From: Giesbergeria sp.
GTDB taxonomy: Bacteria > Pseudomonadota > Gammaproteobacteria > Burkholderiales > Burkholderiaceae_C
Length of the DNA stretch: 64,000 nucleotides
NCBI RefSeq assembly: GCF_028686475.1
Contig: NZ_JAQUCA010000008.1
Location: 1-64,000, forward strand
Direction of reading: 5' to 3'
Part shown: positions 33,855 to 43,758 of the stretch, piece by piece
How positions within the stretch are numbered: the first letter of the stretch is position 1
Layout of the letters: each line of letters starts with the position of its first letter
Program-made: the position numbers and the translations under genes
Notes under the pieces: generated by a model
Told to the model about the DNA's origin: nothing
The model's input: the letters and a program-made list of their open reading frames with translations, nothing else
Databases searched by the model: none

Positions 33855-35027
33855 TCAGCGGATAACATCCGGGGCATCGGCGTCCAACATACGGCGGCCA
33901 ATAATGACGCGCATAATTTCGTTCGTGCCTTCCAGAATCTGGTGTACGCGGGCATCGCGCAGCAGGCGCTCTAGCGGGTATTCGCGGATGTAGCCATAAC
34001 CGCCGTGCAGTTGCAGTGCCTCGTTGCAAACGCTAAAGCCTGCGTCGGTGGCAAAACGCTTGGCCATCGCGCAGTAGGTGCTGGCATCGGGGGCGGCAGC
34101 ATCCAATTTGCTGGCGGCCAAGCGCACCATTTGCCGCGCGGCCACCAGCTCAGTCGCCATATCGGCCAGCTTGAACTGCAAGGCTTGAAAACTGGCCAGC
34201 GGTTTGCCAAACTGCTTGCGCTCTTGCATATAGGCTTGCGCCTGTGTCAAGGCACCTTGGGCCGCCCCGACCGAGCAGGTGGCAATGTTGATGCGGCCAC
34301 CATCCAAGCCCTTCATGGCGATTTTGAAGCCCTCGCCTTCTTGGCCGAGCAGGTGGTCGTGCGGAATGCAAACGTTGTCAAAGCTGATGGTGCGCGTGGG
34401 TTGGCTGTTCCAGCCCATTTTTTCTTCTTTCTTGCCGTAGCTGATGCCGGGAGTATCGGCTGGCACGACAAAGGCAGAAATCCCTTTAGCCCCATCTTCG
34501 GTGCTGCCGGTGCGTGCCATCAAAATCAGCACTTCGGTGCTGCCAGCACCCGAAATAAACGCCTTGGCACCGTTAATCACATAGCCAGCATCGGTGCGTT
34601 GAGCGCGGGTTTTGATAGAACCAGCATCGGAGCCAGCACCGGGTTCGGTCAGGCAATAGCTGGCCAATTTTTGGCCGGTGGTGAGTGCTTCGCCCCAAGT
34701 GGCACGCACGGCATCGGTGGCCCAAGTGCCCAGCATCCACGTCGCCATGTTGTGGATGGTGATGAAAGCAGTGGTGGAGGGGTCTACCGCCGCCAGTTCT
34801 TCAAACACCATTGTGGCATCGAGTCGGGGCAGCGCCAAGCCACCTGCATTCTCGGGGGCATAGAGGCCACAAAAGCCCAACTCGCCCGCCTTGGCGATGG
34901 CCTCACGCGGGAAAATGCCTTCAGCATCCCAATGGGCCGCATGGGGGGCCAATTCGGCTTGGGCAAAATCACGCGCGGTTTGCGCGAAAGCCCGTTGATC
35001 TTCGGTCAGCTCAAAATCCATAGACAA
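33855..35027 (-). CDS. Acyl-CoA dehydrogenase, probably isobutyryl-CoA dehydrogenase
   Basis: 390 residues, the usual length. Motifs are YCLTEPGAGSDAGSI (FAD/substrate), GYVINGAKAFISGAG, and the C-terminal LHGGYGYIREYPLERLLRDARVHQILEGTNEIMR, with the predicted catalytic base E366 in EGT. It uses FAD and passes electrons to electron-transfer flavoprotein. Between mmsA and mmsB, the likely substrate is isobutyryl-CoA (valine pathway); 2-methylbutyryl-CoA cannot be excluded. Confidence 0.88.
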   Translation of the reverse strand: MSMDFELTEDQRAFAQTARDFAQAELAPHAAHWDAEGIFPREAIAKAGELGFCGLYAPENAGGLALPRLDATMVFEELAAVDPSTTAFITIHNMATWMLGTWATDAVRATWGEALTTGQKLASYCLTEPGAGSDAGSIKTRAQRTDAGYVINGAKAFISGAGSTEVLILMARTGSTEDGAKGISAFVVPADTPGISYGKKEEKMGWNSQPTRTISFDNVCIPHDHLLGQEGEGFKIAMKGLDGGRINIATCSVGAAQGALTQAQAYMQERKQFGKPLASFQALQFKLADMATELVAARQMVRLAASKLDAAAPDASTYCAMAKRFATDAGFSVCNEALQLHGGYGYIREYPLERLLRDARVHQILEGTNEIMRVIIGRRMLDADAPDVIR

Positions 35028-35107
35028 GGGTCTCCAGCAGGGTTCTGGGAGGTTGCAACAGGGTAGAGGCAGCGGCAGACTGGCTGCGCGCTGCCCCGTG
35101 GGCCTGC

Positions 35108-36607
35108 TTACTTCAGGCTGATGGTGGTGTTGACACCTTGACCGGCCGTGCTGTCGTCAAACCAGCGCGCCGTGACGGTCTTGGTTTGGGTGTAGAACAT
35201 AATGACCTGCTTGCCATAGGGGCCTAAATCGCCCAGCTTAGAAGCGCGCGAACCCGTGAACGAGAACAGCGGCACCGGTACCGGTACCGGCACGTTGATA
35301 CCCACTTGGCCGACGTCGATTTCTTCTTGGAACTTGCGTGCTGCCGCACCCGATTGGGTGAAGATGGCGGTACCGTTGCCGTTGGGGTTGGCATTGATGA
35401 ATTCGATGGCTTCGTCCAAGTCTTTGGCGGCTACCAAGCTCAACACGGGGCCAAAAATTTCTTGGTCGTAAATTGCCATGCCGGGCTGCACGCCCGAGAA
35501 GATGGTCGGGCCAACAAAGTTGCCCTCTTCATAACCGGGCACGGTGGGCTTGCGGCCATCGAGTTCTAGCGTTGCGCCATCGGCCACGCCGCGCTCAATC
35601 AAGCCCTCAATGCGGGCCAAAGCACCACGCGAAATAACCGGGCCGACATCCGTACCCTTTTCCGTGCCGCCACTGACCTTGAGGGTTTGCGCCTTGGCCA
35701 CCAAATCGGGCACCCATTGCTGGGCCTCGCCCACCATAATTACCACCGGCAAGGCCATGCAGCGTTGACCGGCCGCACCAAAGGAGGCTCCGGCAATCGC
35801 GTTCAGGGTTTGTTCTTTGTTGGCATCAGGCAGCACGATGGCGTGGTTCTTGGCACCCATCATGCACTGTGCGCGCTTGCCTGCCAGTGTGGCGCGGTTA
35901 TAGACGTGCGTGCCGACTTTGGTGGAGCCGACAAACGACACCGCTTTGATGTCTGGATGGTCACAAATGGCGTTCACGGCATCTTCGCCACCGTGAATCA
36001 CGTTGAGTACGCCGGCAGGAATACCAGCTTCCAACGCCAACTCGACCAAACGCATCGTCACCAGCGGGTCTTGCTCGGAGGGCTTGAGCACAAAGGTGTT
36101 GCCAGTGGCAATCGCCATCGGAAACATCCACAACGGAATCATGGCTGGGAAGTTGAACGGGGTAATGCCAGCGCACACGCCCAGCGGTTGCAGGAGGGTG
36201 TAGGTATCGACACCACTGGCCACGTTGTTGGCCAGCTCGCCCAGTTGCAGGTTGCCAATGCTGGCGGCGTGTTCTACCACTTCCAAGCCACGGAACACAT
36301 CGCCTTCGGCATCGGGCAGGGTCTTGCCTTGTTCTGCGGTGAGCAGGGCGGCCAGTTCACCCATGTTTTCGCGGATGAGCTGTTGCAACTTCAGGAAGAT
36401 GCGGGCGCGGGCACCAATCGGGGTTTTTTTCCAAGTTTTGAAGGCTTCCTTGGCAGCAGCAACAGCAGCGTCAATTTCTGCGGGCGTAGCAAAAGGCACG
36501 CGGGCCAACACTTGTTGCGTGGCCGGATTGACCACATCACGCCATTGGGTGGTCTGGGATTCGACAAATTGGCCGTTGATCAGCAGTTTGACGGAAGGTG
36601 CAGTCAT
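35108..36607 (-). CDS. mmsA: Methylmalonate-semialdehyde dehydrogenase (CoA-acylating)
   Basis: 499 residues of the aldehyde dehydrogenase superfamily. Catalytic C283 is in [15 protein letters not shown], and the adenine-binding segment [15 protein letters not shown] is present. [19 protein letters not shown] (here GVCAG) is typical of MmsA. It converts methylmalonate semialdehyde with NAD+ and CoA to propionyl-CoA and CO2. It is first in the mmsA-acd-mmsB operon and divergent from a LysR gene, which probably controls it. Confidence 0.94.
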   Translation of the reverse strand: MTAPSVKLLINGQFVESQTTQWRDVVNPATQQVLARVPFATPAEIDAAVAAAKEAFKTWKKTPIGARARIFLKLQQLIRENMGELAALLTAEQGKTLPDAEGDVFRGLEVVEHAASIGNLQLGELANNVASGVDTYTLLQPLGVCAGITPFNFPAMIPLWMFPMAIATGNTFVLKPSEQDPLVTMRLVELALEAGIPAGVLNVIHGGEDAVNAICDHPDIKAVSFVGSTKVGTHVYNRATLAGKRAQCMMGAKNHAIVLPDANKEQTLNAIAGASFGAAGQRCMALPVVIMVGEAQQWVPDLVAKAQTLKVSGGTEKGTDVGPVISRGALARIEGLIERGVADGATLELDGRKPTVPGYEEGNFVGPTIFSGVQPGMAIYDQEIFGPVLSLVAAKDLDEAIEFINANPNGNGTAIFTQSGAAARKFQEEIDVGQVGINVPVPVPVPLFSFTGSRASKLGDLGPYGKQVIMFYTQTKTVTARWFDDSTAGQGVNTTISLK

Positions 36608-36736
36608 GGATGAAGTCTCCTGAAAATGGGTCTATACGCCCGAAGACTTGCATGGTAGCTGTGCGCTTTTACTCACACAATAGGCAATTACGCGCAATGA
36701 ATCTGCAAAAATGCACGATTTACACATTAATCTCCT
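36608..36736. promoter_or_regulatory. Divergent mmsA/lysR control region
   Basis: 129 bp between the two divergent starts. It holds the small palindrome TGCAAAAATGCA (36704-36715) just upstream of the LysR gene, plus an AT-rich stretch. LysR proteins commonly bind such T-N-A palindromes in shared promoter regions; no other clear site was seen. Confidence 0.4.
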
Positions 36737-37636
36737 ATGGACTGGAACCACCTGCGCCACTTTCTGCAACTGGCGCGTGCAGGCACTTTGGTAGGGGCGG
36801 CGCGGCATTTGGGGGTGGACCACACCACGGTAGCCCGGCACATCCAAGCCTTAGAAAAACAAATGGGGGCGGCGCTGTTTGCCCGCGAAGCTGGCGGCCA
36901 GCGCCTGACGGAGCTGGGGCGGCAATTGTTGCCAGCCGTCGAGGCGATGGAAGCCGCCGTGTTGGGGGTGGAGCGCATTGCCCCCAGCAGTGGCAGCGGC
37001 CCGGCGGGCTTGGTGCGTGTTGGGGCGACCGAAGGCTTTGGTACGCTGATTTTGGCCCCGCAACTGGCCCGACTGACACAGCACCATCCGCAATTGTCGA
37101 TAGACTTGCTGGCGCTGCCGCGCATGGTGCAATTGTCGCGGCGCGAGGCGGATATTGTGATTTCCTTAGAGCGCCCCCGGCGCGGGCCAGTGATTGTCAC
37201 CAAGCTGGCCGACTATGTGCTGCACCTGTATGGCCAGCGCGAGTATTTGGCGCGCCGTCCGCTAGTGACCCAGCGCGAAGATTTGCGCCACCATGCCTTT
37301 GTCAGTTATGTCGATGATTTGCTGTTTACCAAAGAACTGCAATTTTTGGATGCTTTGCACCAACCCGAGCGCTTTGCTTTTCGCAGTACCAGCATCACCG
37401 CCCAGCACGAGGCGGTACGGGCTGGGGCTGGCTTGGCAGTGCTGCCTGCGTTTTTGGCTGACCGCGACCCCTTGTTGATGCGCGTGTTGCCCGAAGAGGC
37501 CCGCTTTACCCGCACTTTCTGGATGAGTATGCCCGCCGAGTGCAAACATTTGGCACGGATTCAAGCGGTCTGGGGATTTTTGCGTGAAATCGTGAAGGAG
37601 CGCCAAACCCTGTTGCAGCCAGCCACCTCGCCTTAA
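36737..37636 (+). CDS. LysR-family transcriptional regulator
   Basis: 299 residues. The N-terminal winged HTH (about 1-60) has MDWNHLRHFLQLARAGTLVGAARHLGVDHTTVARHIQALEKQMG. The C-terminal effector domain follows with a hinge (SGPAGLVRVGATEGFGTLILAPQLARL). Orientation and spacing relative to mmsA suggest that it activates the valine/isobutyrate operon in response to an intermediate. The ligand is unknown. Confidence 0.9.
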   Translation: MDWNHLRHFLQLARAGTLVGAARHLGVDHTTVARHIQALEKQMGAALFAREAGGQRLTELGRQLLPAVEAMEAAVLGVERIAPSSGSGPAGLVRVGATEGFGTLILAPQLARLTQHHPQLSIDLLALPRMVQLSRREADIVISLERPRRGPVIVTKLADYVLHLYGQREYLARRPLVTQREDLRHHAFVSYVDDLLFTKELQFLDALHQPERFAFRSTSITAQHEAVRAGAGLAVLPAFLADRDPLLMRVLPEEARFTRTFWMSMPAECKHLARIQAVWGFLREIVKERQTLLQPATSP

Positions 37637-37764
37637 ATCCCTGTTTTTTTACTCGGGAATCATGGTTTCCACGGGCAAGCCACGTCAGCTTCCCGCAAGC
37701 ACAGAAGAACGATAATTATGAATTCAAAATTGCACTACCTGTGCGCGCCCCTCGGAGACATTGC

Positions 37765-39660
37765 ATGACCAGCTACGCCGACTTTCACCAACACTCCATT
37801 ACCGAACGGGACACCTTCTGGGCCGAGCAGGCTCGCCTGATTGACTGGCAAACGCCACCCCAGCAAATTTGCGATTACAGCAACCCGCCCTTTGCGCGTT
37901 GGTTTGTTGGCGGCACCACCAATCTTTGCCACAACGCGGTGGACCGCCATTTGGCCACCCGCGCCGATCAAGCCGCATTGGTCGCTATTTCTACCGAAAC
38001 CAACACCGAGCGCAGTTACAGCTTTGCCGAACTGCACCAAGAAGTGCAACGCATGGCCGCCAGCCTGCAAGCCTTGGGTGTGAAAAAAGGCGACCGCGTC
38101 CTGATTTACATGCCCATGATTGCCGAAGCCGCCTTTGCCATGCTGGCCTGCGTGCGTATCGGTGCCCTGCATTCGGTGGTGTTTGGTGGTTTTGCCGCTG
38201 GCTCTTTGGCTTCGCGCATTGAAGATGCCCAACCTGCGGCGGTGGTCAGTGCCGATGCCGGTTCGCGCGGTGGCAAAGTGGTGCCCTACAAGCCCCTGCT
38301 GGACGAAGCCATTAGCCTGTCTAGCCACAAACCCCCTGCCGTGTTGATGGTCAACCGGGGTTTATCGCCAATGGATTGGGTAGAAGGCCGCGACCAAGAC
38401 TGGGCCAGCCTGCGCGCGCAGCACCTGAACACCCAAGTCCCTTGCGAATGGTTGGACTCCACCGAGCCTAGCTACACCCTCTATACCAGCGGCACTACCG
38501 GCAAGCCCAAGGGCGTACAACGCGATACCGGCGGCTACACCGTCGCACTGGCCGCCAGCATGAAGCACATTTTTGGTGCCGAAGCCGGTCAAACCTTCTT
38601 TGCCACCAGCGATATCGGCTGGGTGGTGGGCCACAGCTACATCATTTATGGCCCCCTGATTGCGGGCATGGCCACCATCATGTACGAAGGTCTGCCCACC
38701 CGCCCCGACGCGGGCATCTGGTGGAGCATTGTCGAAAAATACAAAGTCACGCACATGTTCTCGGCCCCCACCGCCGTGCGCGTACTGAAAAAGCAAGACC
38801 CAGCTTATCTGGCCAAATACGATGTCTCTAGCCTCAAAGCGCTGTGGCTGGCGGGTGAACCGCTGGATGAGCCTACCGCGCAGTGGATTAGCAGCTCGCT
38901 CAATGTGCCCATCATTGACAACTACTGGCAAACCGAAACCGGCTGGCCAATTCTCTCGCTGTGCAATGGCGTCGAGCAGCAAGTGACCCGCTTTGGCAGC
39001 CCCGGCAAGGCGGTCTATGGCTACAACGTCAAGCTGATTGATGAATCCACGGGTGAAGAACTCACCAGCCCGAACCAAAAAGGCGTGGTGGCGATTGAAG
39101 GCCCCCTGCCCCCCGGCTGTATGCAAACCGTTTGGCGCGACGACGACCGTTTCGTCAACACCTACTGGAAGAGCATTCCGGGCCGCCTGATTTACAGCAC
39201 CTTTGACTGGGGCATCCGCGATGCCGATGGCTACCACTTCATTTTGGGCCGCACCGATGACGTGATTAACGTCGCTGGCCACCGCTTGGGCACGCGCGAG
39301 ATTGAAGAGTGCATTGCTTCGCATTCCAACGTGGCCGAAGTGGCCGTGGTGGGCGTGGCCGACAACCTCAAGGGCCAAGTGGCTTTGGCCTTTGCCGTGC
39401 CACGCGATGCCAGCAGTTTGGGCGATGATGCAGCACGCAAAGCGCTGGAAACCGAGATCATGCAATTGGTCGACCACAACTTGGGCGCAGTAGCCCGACC
39501 TTCGCGTGTTTATTTGGTGGGCTTGCTGCCCAAAACCCGCAGTGGCAAACTGTTGCGCCGTGCCCTGCAAGCCGTGGCTGAAAAACGCGATCCGGGCGAT
39601 TTGACCACCATGGAAGACCCCGCCGTACTGCAACAAGTGCGCGATTTGGTCGGTTCTTAA
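37765..39660 (+). CDS. prpE: Propionate-CoA ligase
   Basis: 631 residues from the ATG after GGAG (37757-37760). It activates propionate to propionyl-CoA through propionyl-AMP. Motifs of acyl-CoA synthetases are in order: YTSGTTGKPKGVQRDTGG (A3), YWQTETGWPI (A5), FDWGIRDADGYHFILGRTDDVINVAGHRLGT (A7/A8), and PKTRSGKLLRR with the acylated lysine (A10). QRDTGGY and the AMP-binding N-terminus match the PrpE branch more than Acs. It lies near the mms genes, whose product is also propionyl-CoA. Confidence 0.92.
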   Translation: MTSYADFHQHSITERDTFWAEQARLIDWQTPPQQICDYSNPPFARWFVGGTTNLCHNAVDRHLATRADQAALVAISTETNTERSYSFAELHQEVQRMAASLQALGVKKGDRVLIYMPMIAEAAFAMLACVRIGALHSVVFGGFAAGSLASRIEDAQPAAVVSADAGSRGGKVVPYKPLLDEAISLSSHKPPAVLMVNRGLSPMDWVEGRDQDWASLRAQHLNTQVPCEWLDSTEPSYTLYTSGTTGKPKGVQRDTGGYTVALAASMKHIFGAEAGQTFFATSDIGWVVGHSYIIYGPLIAGMATIMYEGLPTRPDAGIWWSIVEKYKVTHMFSAPTAVRVLKKQDPAYLAKYDVSSLKALWLAGEPLDEPTAQWISSSLNVPIIDNYWQTETGWPILSLCNGVEQQVTRFGSPGKAVYGYNVKLIDESTGEELTSPNQKGVVAIEGPLPPGCMQTVWRDDDRFVNTYWKSIPGRLIYSTFDWGIRDADGYHFILGRTDDVINVAGHRLGTREIEECIASHSNVAEVAVVGVADNLKGQVALAFAVPRDASSLGDDAARKALETEIMQLVDHNLGAVARPSRVYLVGLLPKTRSGKLLRRALQAVAEKRDPGDLTTMEDPAVLQQVRDLVGS

Positions 39661-39670
39661 TCGTTGTTGT

Positions 39671-39706
39671 GTTCGGCCTATTGCCACCGATTGCAATGGG
39701 CCGAAC
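39671..39706. other. 14-bp inverted repeat downstream of prpE
   Basis: The left arm GTTCGGCCTATTGC (39671-39684) pairs with GCAATGGGCCGAAC (39693-39706), with one G-U pair and an 8-nt loop. It lies 11 bp past the prpE stop, just before the terminator at 39715; it probably stabilises the transcript end. Confidence 0.6.
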
Positions 39707-39714
39707 CAGCAAGC

Positions 39715-39756
39715 AGCCGCAATACCTTTTGTGTAGAAGGGATTGCGGCTTTTTTA
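39715..39756 (+). terminator. Rho-independent terminator after prpE
   Basis: AGCCGCAAT (39715-39723) and ATTGCGGCT (39742-39750) form a perfect 9-bp stem with an 18-nt loop, followed by TTTTTT. It sits between the convergent prpE and tolA genes and may serve both. Confidence 0.75.
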
Positions 39757-39769
39757 TTTGGTTTTTGAT

Positions 39770-40984
39770 TTAGTCTTTGGGCCGGAAGCCAATTTCTAGC
39801 GTGGGTGGTACCCGGCCATCAATGTCGCGCGGTAGGCTTTCTGTTTTTTGCAGTGCGCGCAATACGGCGGTGTCCCAAGCCTTGTCGCCGCTGGATTGGA
39901 TGAGTTTGCTGGCCACAATGGTGCCATCGGGGGCGGCGCGCACCTCGACCACGGCGCGCGGGTTGCCCGCCACATCGTCCGGATAAACAATATTGGGCTT
40001 GACCTTGGCCGCCACCTTGCCGCCATAGCTGGCCGAAGGGCCACCGATACCGCTGCTGTTGCCCCCCCGGCCACCACTGCCACTGCCGCCGGTGTTGGGG
40101 CCACCACTGCGTTGGGCGTTGCCTTGGGCATCGTCGCCACCGCTGGCCCCGGCCAAGGCTTGCATACGGCGCAGGTTTTCTTGCCGACGGGCTTCAGCGG
40201 CTTTGGCCTGTGCCTGCTCTTGGGCTTGGCGTTTCTTTTCTTCGGCTTGTTTTTGTTTTTCTTGTTCGCGCCGCTCTTGCTCGCGTTCTTTGGCCTGTTC
40301 TTTTTCGCGCGCTTGGCGTTCAGCCGCTTCTTTTTCTTTACGTTCTTTCTCGCGCGCCGCTTTTTGTGCTTTTTCCTTAGCTTCTTGTTCTACCTTGTCT
40401 TTTTCTTTTTCTCTTTCTTTCTCTTTCTCTTTCTCTTTTTGCAGGCGCTCTTTCTTCTCTTTTTCTAGGCGCTCTTGGCGTTCACGCTCAGCTTCTTTGC
40501 GCTCTTTCTCGCGTTCTTTGGCTTTTTCTTTCTCGCGTTCTTTTTCGCGCTCGCGTTCACGCTCTAATTGGCGTTGCTGCTCTTGTTCTTTCTTTTCTTT
40601 TTCTAGGCGCTTTTTCTCGCGTTCAATGGCGATGTCGGCCTCGCGGCTATCGGCCACAGCGGCACGGGGTGGCGGCGGCGGGGGCAAGCTAGGCGCTGGG
40701 GGAGGCGGTGCTGGAGGCAAAGGCGCAGGGGCTGGTGGTACCTCTGTGGGGGTTGGAGGCTGTGGCGGAGGTGGCGGCAACGCCGGAGCAGCTTGCTGGG
40801 GCAAGGCCGCCCACAATTCCGCCTGCACCGAGCCGCTGTCTTCTTCGCTGGCTTTCCAACTCACGCCCCACGTCAGGGCAGCTACCAACACGCCGTGCGC
40901 CAGCACCGCCAAGGCAATGGCGCGCAAGCGCCCCGGTGGCTTTGGCGGGGCAAACTGCTCACGCTCAGGATGGTGCATAGGCAT
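39770..40984 (-). CDS. tolA: TolA-like protein of the Tol-Pal envelope system
   Basis: 404 residues from the ATG at 40982-40984; an in-frame TTG at 41002 is an alternative, and neither has a clear ribosome-binding site. One membrane helix near the N-terminus (about 22-40, LRAIALAVLAHGVLVAALTW) is followed by a Pro-rich stretch (about 65-105). Next comes a very long Lys/Glu/Arg coiled coil (about 115-275), a Gly/Ser-rich linker and a C-terminal TonB-like domain (KVKPNIVYPDDVAG, AAPDGTIVASKLIQSSGDKAWD). It spans the periplasm to energise outer membrane constriction at division. It follows tolQ-tolR. Confidence 0.88.
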   Translation of the reverse strand: MPMHHPEREQFAPPKPPGRLRAIALAVLAHGVLVAALTWGVSWKASEEDSGSVQAELWAALPQQAAPALPPPPPQPPTPTEVPPAPAPLPPAPPPPAPSLPPPPPPRAAVADSREADIAIEREKKRLEKEKKEQEQQRQLEREREREKEREKEKAKEREKERKEAERERQERLEKEKKERLQKEKEKEKEREKEKDKVEQEAKEKAQKAAREKERKEKEAAERQAREKEQAKEREQERREQEKQKQAEEKKRQAQEQAQAKAAEARRQENLRRMQALAGASGGDDAQGNAQRSGGPNTGGSGSGGRGGNSSGIGGPSASYGGKVAAKVKPNIVYPDDVAGNPRAVVEVRAAPDGTIVASKLIQSSGDKAWDTAVLRALQKTESLPRDIDGRVPPTLEIGFRPKD

Positions 40985-41016
40985 GGTAGCGTGCGTAGGC
41001 AATGGCGTGGCGGCGT

Positions 41017-41445
41017 TTAGCCACCACCTTGTTTAACCGACAGCCCCACGCGCTGTACCCCGGCTTTTTGCAAGGCACTCATGGCCTTGACCACTGCTTC
41101 GTAGGAGACGGTTTTTTCGGCCGCGATGATGACGGCGGCGCTGCCTTCCGGTTGGCTTTGTTGCCACGCTAAGGCGGCAGCGGCAGCTTCTTTTTCGGTC
41201 ACACTGCGGGTGTTGCCATCGGTGGAGAGTTGCAATAAACCCTCTTTGCCCACCACCACGGTGGCAAACTTGACCGGCTGCTTATTGGCCTTGCCCACGG
41301 TAGGCACATCCACCATACCGGGGGTTAGCATGGGGGCAGTTACCATAAAAATGATGAGCAGCACCAGCATCACATCAATGAACGGCACCATATTGATTTC
41401 GTTCATGGTGCGGCGGCCACGTCCGCGTGAAGCAATGGCAGGCAT
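41017..41445 (-). CDS. tolR: TolR (ExbD/TolR biopolymer transport protein)
   Basis: 142 residues. A cytoplasmic N-terminus (RGRRTMNEINMVPFIDVMLVLLIIFMV) runs into the single transmembrane helix with the conserved aspartate (D in PFIDVMLVLL) that takes part in proton conduction. The periplasmic domain follows. It works with TolQ to energise TolA. It is 20 bp downstream of tolQ and 15-32 bp upstream of tolA, depending on the tolA start used. Confidence 0.92.
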   Translation of the reverse strand: MPAIASRGRGRRTMNEINMVPFIDVMLVLLIIFMVTAPMLTPGMVDVPTVGKANKQPVKFATVVVGKEGLLQLSTDGNTRSVTEKEAAAAALAWQQSQPEGSAAVIIAAEKTVSYEAVVKAMSALQKAGVQRVGLSVKQGGG

Positions 41446-41465
41446 AGCGTGTTTCCTTGGCTGAT

Positions 41466-42170
41466 TTAATGGCCCGAAGCCGAAGACACGGGCTGCGCCC
41501 CTAAATTGCGCTGCAAGATGTTAGAAAACTCCTCGATAAAGGTTTCTAATTGGTTGCCTACCCGGTCGCAATTGTGGGCAAAACGGTTGTAGGCCACCAC
41601 CGCCGGAATCGCGGCAAACAGGCCCAGTGCCGTAGCCACCAGTGCCTCGGCAATGCCCGGCGCCACGGTAGCCAGCGTCACTTGCTCCATCCCCGCAAAG
41701 CCAGTAAAGGCGTGCATGATGCCCCACACCGTGCCAAACAGCCCCACATAAGGCGACACCGAGGCCACCGACCCCAAAAACGATAGGCTCGATTCGACCA
41801 CATCCATCTCGCGCTGAAAGCTGGCACGCATGGCACGGCGCGCTCCATCGAGTAGCACGCCGGGGTCTGTAATGCGGCGCTCGCGCAGTTTTTGGAACTC
41901 GCGCATTCCGCTGGCAAAAATGCGCTCCATCGGGCCGCCATTTTTGGCATTTTGCGCCGCGCTGGCGTACAAATCGTTCAGGCTGGTGCCCGACCAAAAA
42001 TCGCGCTCAAAATCTTCGTTCAGCGTTTTGACCCGTTTTAAGGCAAACAACTTGCGAAAGATGGCCGCCCAACTGGCCACCGACACCGTCAACAGCAGCA
42101 GCATGACCAATTGCACCACCCAACTGGCATGAAGCACCAGATTGAGGATGGACATATCTTGGGAGTTCAT
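41466..42170 (-). CDS. tolQ: TolQ (MotA/TolQ/ExbB proton channel protein)
   Basis: 234 residues with three membrane helices: about 15-35, 140-160 and 173-195. The MotA/ExbB signature segment SVSPYVGLFGTVWGIMHAFTGF and APGIAEALVATALGLFAAIPAVVAYNRF are clear. It forms the proton channel core with TolR. It is the first tol gene after ybgC in the usual ybgC-tolQ-tolR-tolA order. Confidence 0.93.
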   Translation of the reverse strand: MNSQDMSILNLVLHASWVVQLVMLLLLTVSVASWAAIFRKLFALKRVKTLNEDFERDFWSGTSLNDLYASAAQNAKNGGPMERIFASGMREFQKLRERRITDPGVLLDGARRAMRASFQREMDVVESSLSFLGSVASVSPYVGLFGTVWGIMHAFTGFAGMEQVTLATVAPGIAEALVATALGLFAAIPAVVAYNRFAHNCDRVGNQLETFIEEFSNILQRNLGAQPVSSASGH

Positions 42171-42256
42171 CAGAAACTAGCTCCGGTTTGAAACCTCCCC
42201 CTTCAGGGGGATAGAATTCGTTTGGGAAAGGGGTAACCTTTTCCAAAGTCGCCCCG

Positions 42257-42697
42257 CTAGGGGTGTGGATTGAAACATGGTGAAATTTTTTCCAGAAGGG
42301 GGCCGGGGATTCTGGTGGGGCGCATTGTTTGGGCATCAACCCAGCCAATACGCACCGTGGCAGCACTGAGCAGTTGGGCAGACGCATCGGGCGTGCTGCC
42401 ACGCAAAAAGGCTTCTTGCAACAGGGTTAGAGAGGCACGCCCGGCTGCTTGCAGTTGGGCCGTAACCACCAAGGCATCATCGAGCCGCGCCGGGGCCAGA
42501 TAGCGCAGTTGCATCTCGCTTACGACAAACAGGCCACCGATTTGCACGCGCAAAGTCTGTTGCTCAAGGCCCAAACTGCGTAGCCATTCGGTGCGCGCAC
42601 GTTCAAAAAACTTCAGGTAGTTGGCATGAAAGACAATGCCCCCGGCATCGGTGTCTTCCCAATAGATGCGAATAGGCAACTGAAATGTGGTAGCCAT
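42257..42697 (-). CDS. ybgC: YbgC-type acyl-CoA thioesterase
   Basis: 146 residues from the ATG at 42695-42697; 60 upstream codons are open but overlap nusB and have no family match. The hot-dog fold signature PIRIYWEDTDAGGIVFHANYLKFFERARTEWLR is present, with the catalytic aspartate in DTDAGG. YbgC hydrolyses short-chain acyl-CoAs or acyl-ACP and is linked to the Tol-Pal operon in many proteobacteria. A small GC hairpin CCCCCTTCAGGGGG lies between it and tolQ. Confidence 0.9.
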   Translation of the reverse strand: MATTFQLPIRIYWEDTDAGGIVFHANYLKFFERARTEWLRSLGLEQQTLRVQIGGLFVVSEMQLRYLAPARLDDALVVTAQLQAAGRASLTLLQEAFLRGSTPDASAQLLSAATVRIGWVDAQTMRPTRIPGPLLEKISPCFNPHP

Positions 42698-42725
42698 GAG
42701 ATGCCAAGGTGCCGGGTTGCCCGTG

Positions 42726-43292
42726 TCAGGCTTCTGCGCTCGGTGCTGGGGCCACGGCCGCGTTTTTGCTGCGTATGTGGCCTGCGGCGCTGTCTGCGGC
42801 GACTTCGGCGGCGCGCAGTTGCGGCGCCAAACCACTGAGTACGCCGTTGACGTATTTGTGGCCATCGGTGCCGCCAAACTCTTTCGCCAACTCGATGCAC
42901 TCGTTAATCACCACGCGCCAAGGCACATCGTTGCAGTGTTGGAACTCGTAAGCACCAATCCACATCACGGCGTGTTCAATCGGCGAGATGTCGGCCAGCT
43001 TGCGGTCGAGCAGTGGGCTAATCAAGGCATCCAAATCAGCAGCAGTGGTAATACTGCCGTGCAGCAAGGCGCTGTAATGGGCGGCATCGGCCTTGTGAAA
43101 ACCCGACAAATCGCGCGTAAAGCTGTCAATGGCCTCGGCAGCATTGCCGCCTACCAAATGTTGGTACAGCGCTTGCAAAGCAAACTCGCGCGCCCGGCTG
43201 CGGCCCGATTTAGAGGTGGTTTTGCGCGCACCGGGGGCTGGACGTGCAGCGCGTGCGGGACGTGGCGTGGTTTTAGGGGGAGCGTCGCTCAT
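42726..43292 (-). CDS. nusB: Transcription antitermination factor NusB
   Basis: 188 residues, somewhat longer than the usual 140 because of a basic N-terminal extension rich in Arg, Pro and Ala and a C-terminal Ala-rich tail. The all-helical NusB core has [44 protein letters not shown] and [27 protein letters not shown]. It joins NusE/S10 on boxA RNA to promote rRNA antitermination. It overlaps ribH by 4 bp, a common pairing. Confidence 0.93.
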   Translation of the reverse strand: MSDAPPKTTPRPARAARPAPGARKTTSKSGRSRAREFALQALYQHLVGGNAAEAIDSFTRDLSGFHKADAAHYSALLHGSITTAADLDALISPLLDRKLADISPIEHAVMWIGAYEFQHCNDVPWRVVINECIELAKEFGGTDGHKYVNGVLSGLAPQLRAAEVAADSAAGHIRSKNAAVAPAPSAEA

Positions 43293-43753
43293 GCCAATGC
43301 CTCCAACAGGCAGGCCATTTCTACCGCCACGCGCGCGGCATCGCTGCCTTTTTCGGTTTGGCGTGCAATCGCCTGCTCTAGGTTTTCGGTGGTGAGGATG
43401 GCGTTGGCAATCGGCAGGTGGTAATCTTGCGACACACGGGTCACGCCCGCGCCGGACTCGTTGGCCACCAGTTCAAAATGGTAGGTTTCACCCCGGATAA
43501 TGCAGCCCAAGGCAATCAGGGCATCAAATTCTTCCCGGTCGGCCAAGGCTTGCAAGGCCAGAGGCACTTCTAAGGCACCGGGCACCGACACCTGGGTGAT
43601 ATTTTCTGGTGCCACCCCCAGCGCCAGCAATTCGGCATGGCAGGCCGCCGCCAAGGCGTTGGTAATGCCTTCGTTAAAACGCGCTTGCACAATGCCAATG
43701 TGCAGCTTGCTGCCGTCTAAGCGCGGAGCGCTGCCTTTGTCTGCGTGGAGCAT
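43289..43753 (-). CDS. ribH: 6,7-dimethyl-8-ribityllumazine synthase
   Basis: 154 residues from the ATG at 43751-43753 with AAGGAA upstream. It catalyses the penultimate step of riboflavin synthesis, joining 5-amino-6-ribitylaminouracil and dihydroxybutanone phosphate. Segments [49 protein letters not shown] and [15 protein letters not shown] are diagnostic. It lies 5 bp downstream of ribBA and overlaps nusB. Confidence 0.95.
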   Translation of the reverse strand: MLHADKGSAPRLDGSKLHIGIVQARFNEGITNALAAACHAELLALGVAPENITQVSVPGALEVPLALQALADREEFDALIALGCIIRGETYHFELVANESGAGVTRVSQDYHLPIANAILTTENLEQAIARQTEKGSDAARVAVEMACLLEALA

Positions 43754-43758
43754 GTTGT

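Noticed and set aside
40059-41036. Ser/Phe/Arg-rich plus-strand open frame opposite tolA
   Set aside because: It is only the complement of the Lys/Glu-rich coiled coil codons of tolA.
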